Assembly: GCA_947652115.1 (NCBI GenBank)
Contig: OX393566.1
Location: 27,122,281 to 27,186,280 of the forward strand
Direction of reading: 5' to 3'
DNA length: 64,000 nucleotides
From: Blastomussa wellsi
Lineage: Eukaryota; Cnidaria; Anthozoa; Scleractinia; Plerogyridae
The position numbers and the translations under genes are program-made. Positions 59,101-64,000 of the stretch are shown in pieces. Within the stretch, counting starts at the first letter, position 1; each line of letters opens with the position of its first letter. The notes beneath the pieces were generated by a model, which was not told the origin of the DNA, searched no databases, and saw nothing but the letters and a program-made list of their open reading frames with translations.

Positions 59101-62100
59101 AACAGAAGGGAGTAAAATCTTCCATTACAGAGAAAGTGTTTTCTTTTTCGGTTTCCCCGTTCACCTTTGAGGGGAAAACAGACAAAGAAAACACGTGCAA
59201 TGTAGCTCACGATCGCCAAAGGAACTGTTCAGCCTGGAAGATCTTAGAAAATGTGTAAGAGATCGCATTCATCCCCGAGTCGTTGTCATTTGGCTCAATG
59301 CTTTCAATGGTTTCAATGACGGGGCAGTTAAAGTTCATTCGCTTGGTTATTACACCGCAGTATTTGTTTCGTGCGATTCCGTGCGAGTGGACGCGGTCGT
59401 AAACAACTTCTTCCATTGATACATTAAGAGGAGCTTTTCTTAACCTTGGGGAAGGTTCTGGCCATGCAAATCGTGTTGGAACATAACCAGGCACCACATG
59501 AGCTTGTCATTTAACCAACTTTTCTAAGATCTCCTGTACTGAAATGACGATGTAGCAAACAAACTTTAGTTCCTGCAGCGATCGTGACTTCTTTTTCTTC
59601 GGCTCAACGAATTGTATTTATCCACTAGTTTCCCTTAGAGGTAAACGGTGAAAGATTTCTATCCCTTCTCGAGGCATTCAGAAACACAAAAACGCGTAGG
59701 TAGTGCGAAACATAACGAACCAAATCGACAACGAAGCAAGACTTTCTGGTCAAAACAAAGCATCGAAGACTGACTAGCCTCGCTTTCATGCGACTCGTAC
59801 CAGGCGACAACCAAGTGATCCGCCATATTTGCATTCGGTGTATACTGTAGCATGAAACGTTTGCCAGTAGGGATCATTGACACATCGATCCTAGAGATTG
59901 CAAATGCAGTAATCAAACTGCCAGGAGCCCCAACATCTAGTGGATTGTAGTATGATGCAAGAAAACAGATCAAAGCAATGGAGATGCAGTTTTAGCTCCA
60001 AGAACATGACACCCCAATCACAATCTATATGGGGAGCTTAAATCAGCTGAAAGAAGACACAGCTCTTGATGGTTAGAGACAGTAGCCTTGAAAGGACTTT
60101 GACCTTAGAACTTTGAAAATGTAATGTGATAAAAACTGTTATGCAAGCTAACTACAAACTTATCTGACTGATTTAAAGCTTGTGTGACTAGTCAATTGCT
60201 CTTTAACCAAGTTGCCACAAAGCCACTATCTTTTCCATTAAAATCTTAAAAACCTGCCATGTCCTCCTTCAATTAATGGGAATCCCAGAATGCGTAACGT
60301 GAATTGGAGGCTAGCATTTAATTTCCCCACCCCCAGGAAGACTAAGATTATCCAACCCCCCCCCCCCCCCCTGGGAAAGGGAAGGCAAATGTGTCAAATG
60401 CCCAGGCAGATGTTGAAGCTTTAATTTTACTGGTACATTAGTGATTGAAAAATTCCAAAACATAGTATACCATATTGTTTTCTGAAAATAAACCCATTGA
60501 CGTCCAGAGATTTTTGGACAAAGCGCTCTTTTTGGACATTTGTGATGTTTTATGGTCAGCTGTGAGCTAAATCTGCTCCCAAATACTCAGAACATGTTTG
60601 CTTGGCCAGAATGGGTGCCAGTGGGTTAATTATCTCATTAGCTCATTGATAAGCCAACCAAGCCAAAACGGTTGCTATACGTGACTTCTAACCATCATAT
60701 CTTGGGTTCCCGTTCAATCCTGCAATTAGTTTTTTTGCCATACTTGTTCTGTTGGAGGCTGCTTTCACCTTTGACTGCTTTGACCCTATTTGGCAAGTCA
60801 TGTGACCAGAACACATAAACGCTAAAACCTCTCACAGCTTACATCTTTCTCGAATGAAACCAAAGCAAATGGATAGAATACATTTAGATGTAAAATCTGT
60901 ATTGTTGATTGTTTGAAATGCGCAATACTGTAAAAGTTATGATGTCACAAGAATTTTATGATGTCATAGCTTTTCAACTAATGGGAATCTCGCTGTGCGA
61001 GTTAAGCATTTATATGTTCTTTTCACGTGATTTTCCAAATATGGTCAAAACTGCCAAAAGGGAAAGCAGCCTCCAATAGAACAAGCATGGCAAAAAACTG
61101 ATCCCAGGATTGAAAGCGAACCCAAGATATGATGGTAGAAACAACAACACTCTATTCACACTTCCATTACAGGGTTTGTCAGAAGTCAGTTAGAAGTCAT
61201 CAAAAGCAACTATTTTGTAGTTAGTGGTCTCCCCCCTTAAATTCTTTGTTTTCTATGAATTTTCAGTGAGCATTAAGCTCCCTTTAGTCATCTCAGTTAG
61301 TCAGTAGCTGTCTCTTGGCTTTTATTATAGATACAAACAGGTTGGATATTAATTTTTGCGAGAACATCCTCACTAAATTGCACCTTGAAAATTTTTGCGC
61401 ATCAATAATATTAATATATCTCCAATAAATTTGAATGTTATTGCAGAACAATCCATTTGTGCCTTACTGGTTTCAAGGAATATTTGGAAATGTCTCTCAA
61501 GGATATATGCATCTACAACAGGTAATTTTATTCGAGTCATTATTCAAGTCGTGGTTAGTTCCATTTGTTACATGGATATTTATTTTGAGTCTTTTGCTCT
61601 TTTAACAACAAAAGTTAATTCAACTAATAAAGCAAACAATTTTATTTTTAGTATATGTAATAGGGCTGTAATGTGTTCAATTTATTTTAAATCTGGACAG
61701 TTTGCAAAAATGGTTAGTGGTGGTTTTCTGCTAATCCACTAAGCCTCTAAAGCACATTACTTACTTTCTTACTTACTTACTTAATTAAATTAAATGATTT
61801 AATTAATTAAATTAGTTAATCAATTAATCTAATTTAATTAATTATCCTCCTTGTGAAAGGGGTAGTGGGTGGGGCAAAGTAAATCTGCATTACTTCTGTA
61901 TATATCAGAAAGGTATATATTTGTTTGGTAACACCCTGTGGTTTCCTTGTGGTAGTACTCTCTCAAGAACAAAGCATGTTGTTCTTAATGCATGCGTAGA
62001 AAAGTAGTCTACATTGCTGGTCCAAGAGTTTTCGTTCCTCTTGGTCAGCAGTTTAGAATAATTGACTGGAATGTCATATGCTTTTTCTATACGGTAGGAT

Positions 62101-63561
62101 ACATTGTTGTAGGATGCATGCATCCTACGTCCGTTGGGGGCCATTTGATAATTAATATTTGCTCTCCATTTTCAATATTGTCTTGGAACTTTTCCCCAAA
62201 AAACAAATTCAAGTGCTTTTAAGTTTTAAAGATGTGTGTACTAATTATTTTTCTCTGTTAAGTGCCTTGAATACTGTTTCCAAAGAAACCTTTGCTGATC
62301 TGGAGAAACAGCTTTTATCGCAGACGTGCCAGCTCCTCCTAATTAAATATGCAAAATCTTCCACCTGGGTTTTCGGTGCAAATTTCGTAACAACCAGGGA
62401 GCAAATCTTCCAGCTGTGATGCGTTTTGAAAGACATGTTTTTGATTTGATCTGTTTTATTTTTCGAGAAAAGACTTCCGTGTGTGTTGAATAAATTGACA
62501 GATAAAGCTTCATGTGGAAAGTCATTCATGTGGAAAAACAAGACAATCTGTTATCTCATCTCATCAGAAGATCCGTTACTTACAAGAAACTGTTTCTAAA
62601 ATATTGAAATTTATGTTGTAATTCGTTTATCATGGAAAGCACGGCAGCTACCATCTAGTCGTGATGTTTTGCAGAAAAAGTATCATGTTACAACATTTGC
62701 ACAAAAAACAAAAGTATTATGTTTTTTCTTTGTTATAGTATTTTGTATTAAGTTTAACTTTTTAATTTGGTAATAAAGTTTGTGTTGTTGTTTTGAGGCT
62801 CTGAATTCTAATTTGTACTTTAGGTGCAAGTCAAGGTTCACCTCACATTCCCATCCAAATTTGCTGGTCCTTTGATTGGTAAAAAGGCTTCCAACCTTGC
62901 TCACATAAAGAAGTTCAGTGGAGCTAGAAATATCCATGTGTTTCCTAAGGATCGTGATGCACCTGAGAGATATATAGAGATCATTGGCACTCCTCTGCAA
63001 CAGTATTTTGTAAGTAACCTGCCTTCTTTGCTCCATTCTCGGCCTTGGTCTCAGTCTTGAAAAAAAAATTTTTACAGTTTTGGATTTCCTTTAAAGTTGG
63101 CTTTCATTTTATTTTTTTTCGTTTTTATGATGTTTGCTTTGTTCCTTGTCTTTACATCTGTATTTTATATTTTGTAAACTAATTCTGGTTAATTGACATT
63201 ACTGGTTACGATAGCAACCCTTATTAAAAACACCTTTGCATTCAACTTTCGTGGTCAAAACTTTTTTTGTAACTGAATTTTGATCAGCATGTTAAGATGA
63301 CACTTATTCCACAGCTAAAAAAACGTTGGAAAAGAATTGCGAAAAAGTCAGCCCAGACCTTGATCATGTCTGTACTTTTGCCAAATCTCTTAGGCTCAAC
63401 ACTGTGTCTATTGCAAGCTTGCTGAAGAAGGCTATAAAACAAACTCGGGGGATAATGCTGTTGAACTAAAATTGAAAATAGAAATTTTCATCCCTGTGCG
63501 AGGTGGAAGCAAGAACCAGCCCAATATAATAGGCAGATTTATTGGTAAAGATGGCCAAAAT
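42454..63561 (+). CDS. IGF2BP: IGF2BP/IMP-like multi-KH RNA-binding protein, 3' end outside window
   Basis: Coding exons: 42454-42488 (exon from 42439), 43275-43311, 49533-49678, 50260-50346, 50444-50486, 52250-52344, 52569-52624, 53331-53394, 55718-55934, 58635-58733, 61447-61521, 62824-63009, 63394-63561; 436 codons in frame, continuing past the window. Residues 1-72 form a short N-terminus and an RG/RS-rich linker ('RDRRNGSRGGKARSARNRQP'). KH1 (about 73-147) has VGAIIGKEGKKI. KH2 (about 148-260) has AGQVIGKGHSNL and an insert. Residues 261-318 are a P/Q/H/Y-rich linker. KH3 (about 319-395) has AGPLIGKKASNL, and KH4 begins with IGRFIGKDGQN. Order and spacing match IGF2BP (KH1-KH2-linker-KH3-KH4). 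Family members bind mRNAs in cytoplasmic granules. No RRM exons were found. The exon carrying the first ATG has no in-frame stop before it, so an upstream coding exon is not excluded. Confidence 0.88.
43312..45084. other. Intron 2 of the IMP-like gene, first part
   Basis: No coding exon seen. A degenerate dispersed repeat around 44200-44720 ('gagatttttg', 'gtggccac') is related to sequence near 50580. A poly-A run of about 15 lies at 44820. Confidence 0.35.
45085..45960 (+). mobile_element. LINE 3' end with a frameshift, in the IMP-like gene's intron
   Basis: Frame 1 (to 45457) reads 'LWNNREIMIEGKPIFYRNYF' and 'MREQGLTDSNFLIWTG'. Frame 2 (45450-45932) reads 'VRSFQYKVLNYILYSN' and 'PNCAFCQDSCETINHALFKC' (C-x2-C...H-x4-C), then FW. 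The two frames shift near 45450. Domain order equals that at 22841-23610, so the same L1/Tx1-like LINE type is inferred. The copy is 5'-truncated and dead, and lies sense to the host gene. Confidence 0.8.
47161..47262 (+). mobile_element. Terminal fragment related to element 27772-28200
   Basis: The sequence from CTGACGA (47161-47167) through 'gggctaacgctc', 'acgtcagc', 'tctttacggtggccaattga' and 'cattatcaacccag' matches the right arm of 27772-28200 nearly base for base. Here the hammerhead core box is consensus but GAAA reads AAAA. No opposite arm was found nearby, so it is a solo end. Confidence 0.75.
48925..49155 (+). mobile_element. tRNA-derived SINE (second family)
   Basis: The head 'agggatgatgcagtggcgag' with 'agtgctcacctcctacc' matches the reverse complement of 52985-53085. 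A conserved body follows ('ttttcctccctccacagaaa'), and the end is a gatttgatttga repeat. It lies in the IMP-like gene's intron. The B box is degenerate. Confidence 0.6.
49897..50154. mobile_element. Inverted-repeat element, 258 bp, between IMP-like exons
   Basis: The left arm (aatagtccagtttcaagtta...acaaataccag) and right arm (ctggtatttgtgaata...cgaaactggactatt) are inverted repeats with small gaps over about 100 bp each. It ends about 105 bp before the exon encoding the KH1 GKEG loop. Confidence 0.75.
50560..52249. other. Intron of the IMP-like gene with a dispersed repeat
   Basis: The segment 50780-50870 ('gaaatcgagatttttggg', 'ggggcaaatgacgtcattt') resembles 54380-54480 ('ggggtaaatgacctcatt'). 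A 127-codon open frame here shows no family resemblance and lies between KH exons out of phase, so it is not called. Confidence 0.4.
52985..53085 (-). mobile_element. tRNA-derived SINE head, minus strand
   Basis: On the minus strand it reads ggttggtgcagtggtgagag (A box) and gggttcaattccc (B box), with 'cgctcgcctta' between them. It is the same family as 48925-49155, in the opposite orientation, within the same gene. Confidence 0.65.
53430..53587. mobile_element. 158-bp near-perfect palindrome
   Basis: The sequence from gtaatcacatgaggccaagt to 'tcatgggattac' pairs with itself around gagtcgcgaagcgacgag, with arms of about 75 bp and only a few mismatches. It abuts the element at 53592. Confidence 0.8.
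53592..53805. mobile_element. MITE with 20-bp terminal inverted repeats
   Basis: ttatcaataaagggcaaaat (53592-53611) is exactly complementary to attttgccctttattgataa (53786-53805). The interior has three 'atgccctc' blocks and no gene. Confidence 0.85.
53806..55717. other. Intron of the IMP-like gene, nothing further recognised
   Basis: Apart from the repeat near 54380-54480, no exon, RNA gene or bounded element could be supported. Confidence 0.35.
56146..57490. mobile_element. 1.35-kb inverted-repeat element in the IMP-like gene's intron
   Basis: The left end (actagactacgagcagtccc) and right end (aagggattgctcattatagtctagt) are diverged complements. Arms of about 110-130 bp share 'atggccacatgaaacctgg' and 'accgcctaagccacagcgtt' with their complements near 57360-57440. 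No long frame lies inside. Confidence 0.7.
57590..57660. repeat. TTAATTAA-rich low-complexity tract
   Basis: Repeated ttaattaatt/gattaattaa blocks. A similar tract lies at 61766-61845. Confidence 0.6.
58956..59843. mobile_element. 0.89-kb inverted-repeat element in the IMP-like gene's intron
   Basis: It begins atacaccgaatgcggatatg and ends catatttgcattcggtgtat. The arms stay recognisable for roughly 170 bp ('ggttgtcgcctgg', 'cgcatgaaagcgaggct', 'gaccagaaagtcttgcttcg'). The middle has short open frames on both strands that overlap and are not recognised. Confidence 0.8.
60488..60631. mobile_element. Small MITE, relative of 11572-11736
   Basis: It begins aataaacccattgacgtcc and ends gtgggttaatt, and shares 'agatttttgga', 'gcgctctttttg' and 'gtgagctaaatct' with the copy in the ABCB6-type gene. 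Confidence 0.6.
60691..61136. mobile_element. Inverted-repeat element with ~94-bp arms
   Basis: The left arm (60691-60784, accatcatatcttgggttc...gacc) and right arm (61043-61136, ggtcaaaactgcc...gatatgatggt) are inverted with several mismatches. It lies in the intron before the exon encoding 'NNPFVPYWFQ'. Confidence 0.75.
61766..61845. repeat. ACTT and TTAATTAA low-complexity tract
   Basis: Short acttactt repeats pass into palindromic ttaattaa/aattaaatta sequence. Confidence 0.6.
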
Positions 63562-63760
63562 GTAAGTAGAAACAATTCTCTTCTTTGAAAAAAGCATTTT
63601 CAATATGCAGCACTTGGCTTATCCTGCTGTTGTATGATTACTCGTACTCAGTTTCCTTCATTGGACAAGGTGCCCTGCTTACCTACGGTTTTTCATCCTT
63701 ATCCGAGAAGACTAGAACGTCTAACCATTTGCAGATGCCATTGCAAAAGCAGCACATTCT

Positions 63761-63796
<36 letters not shown>

Positions 63797-63799
63797 CTG

Positions 63800-63850
63800 A
63801 GACAGCAGTCTTTGGTACTTCCACTCTACCAACTGAGTTTACCAGGCGGT
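63800..63850 (-). repeat. Possible tRNA-like SINE head remnant
   Basis: The minus strand reads aaactcagttggtagagtgg, an A-box-like string as in the SINE heads at 17828 and 32343. No B box or tail could be confirmed, so this is tentative. Confidence 0.3.
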
Positions 63851-64000
63851 GGTTACTGCATCTAGCATTGGTTCTGTGACAACAATAGCTCACTCAATTT
63901 TATCCCCTGTTAAACCAACGCAGTCTGTTTTTAACACAGTACAAGTTACTATACATTACAGTATTTGATCAATTTTGGTTGTACATCGGACAACCCCAAC

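Noticed and set aside
61395..61742. 115-codon frame spanning an IMP-like exon
   Set aside because: It overlaps exon 61447-61521 in a different frame and has no splice support; the in-phase exon explains the conserved sequence.

Overview
The window is intron-rich animal DNA, AT-rich and packed with small mobile elements. Gene content, short GT-AG exons, Penelope-like elements with GIY-YIG ends, tRNA-derived SINEs and very many short inverted-repeat elements together suggest a cnidarian, most likely a stony coral. That assignment is an inference; no species marker was identified. All three protein genes recognised lie on the + strand.

Region by region. (1) 677-17480: a complete 19-exon gene for an ABCB6-type half ABC transporter (859 codons). 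Its introns carry a 41-bp minisatellite of about 49 copies (9021-11019), a 13-bp minisatellite (12111-12549), broken partial copies of the exon that encodes the ABC signature motif (14194-14405), a Penelope-like element with inverted termini that can fold as hammerhead ribozymes (14664-15676), and several inverted-repeat elements. (2) 17.5-25.6 kb: no host gene seen; a composite tRNA-derived SINE, a 300-bp duplication, a broken endonuclease-like repeat ORF on the minus strand, and a LINE 3' end. (3) 25759-27235: a two-exon TGF-beta superfamily ligand with a TATA-like element, signal peptide, KKKRR processing site and a 9-cysteine mature domain. (4) 27.2-39.6 kb: intergenic repeats, including a second hammerhead-bearing inverted-repeat element, Penelope-like fragments, a degenerate LINE on the minus strand, a SINE split by a foldback element with a 7-bp target duplication, and 46-bp and 28-bp minisatellites. 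(5) 42454 to beyond the window end: an IGF2BP/IMP-like multi-KH RNA-binding protein gene of at least 13 coding exons, cut off inside KH4. Its large introns carry LINE, SINE and inverted-repeat insertions.

The three genes have no evident shared pathway: an organelle/membrane transporter associated with porphyrin in its family, a secreted signalling ligand, and a cytoplasmic mRNA-binding protein. The most interesting points are the family of hammerhead-like termini on different Penelope-like repeats sharing one extra base, the KH2 and KH3 loops of the IMP-like protein that have lost the last glycine of GxxG, the divergent TGF-beta ligand lacking the finger-1 tryptophans, and the pseudo-exon array in front of the transporter's signature exon. 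Exon boundaries come from reading frame, GT-AG sites and recalled protein families; no alignment or transcript was available.
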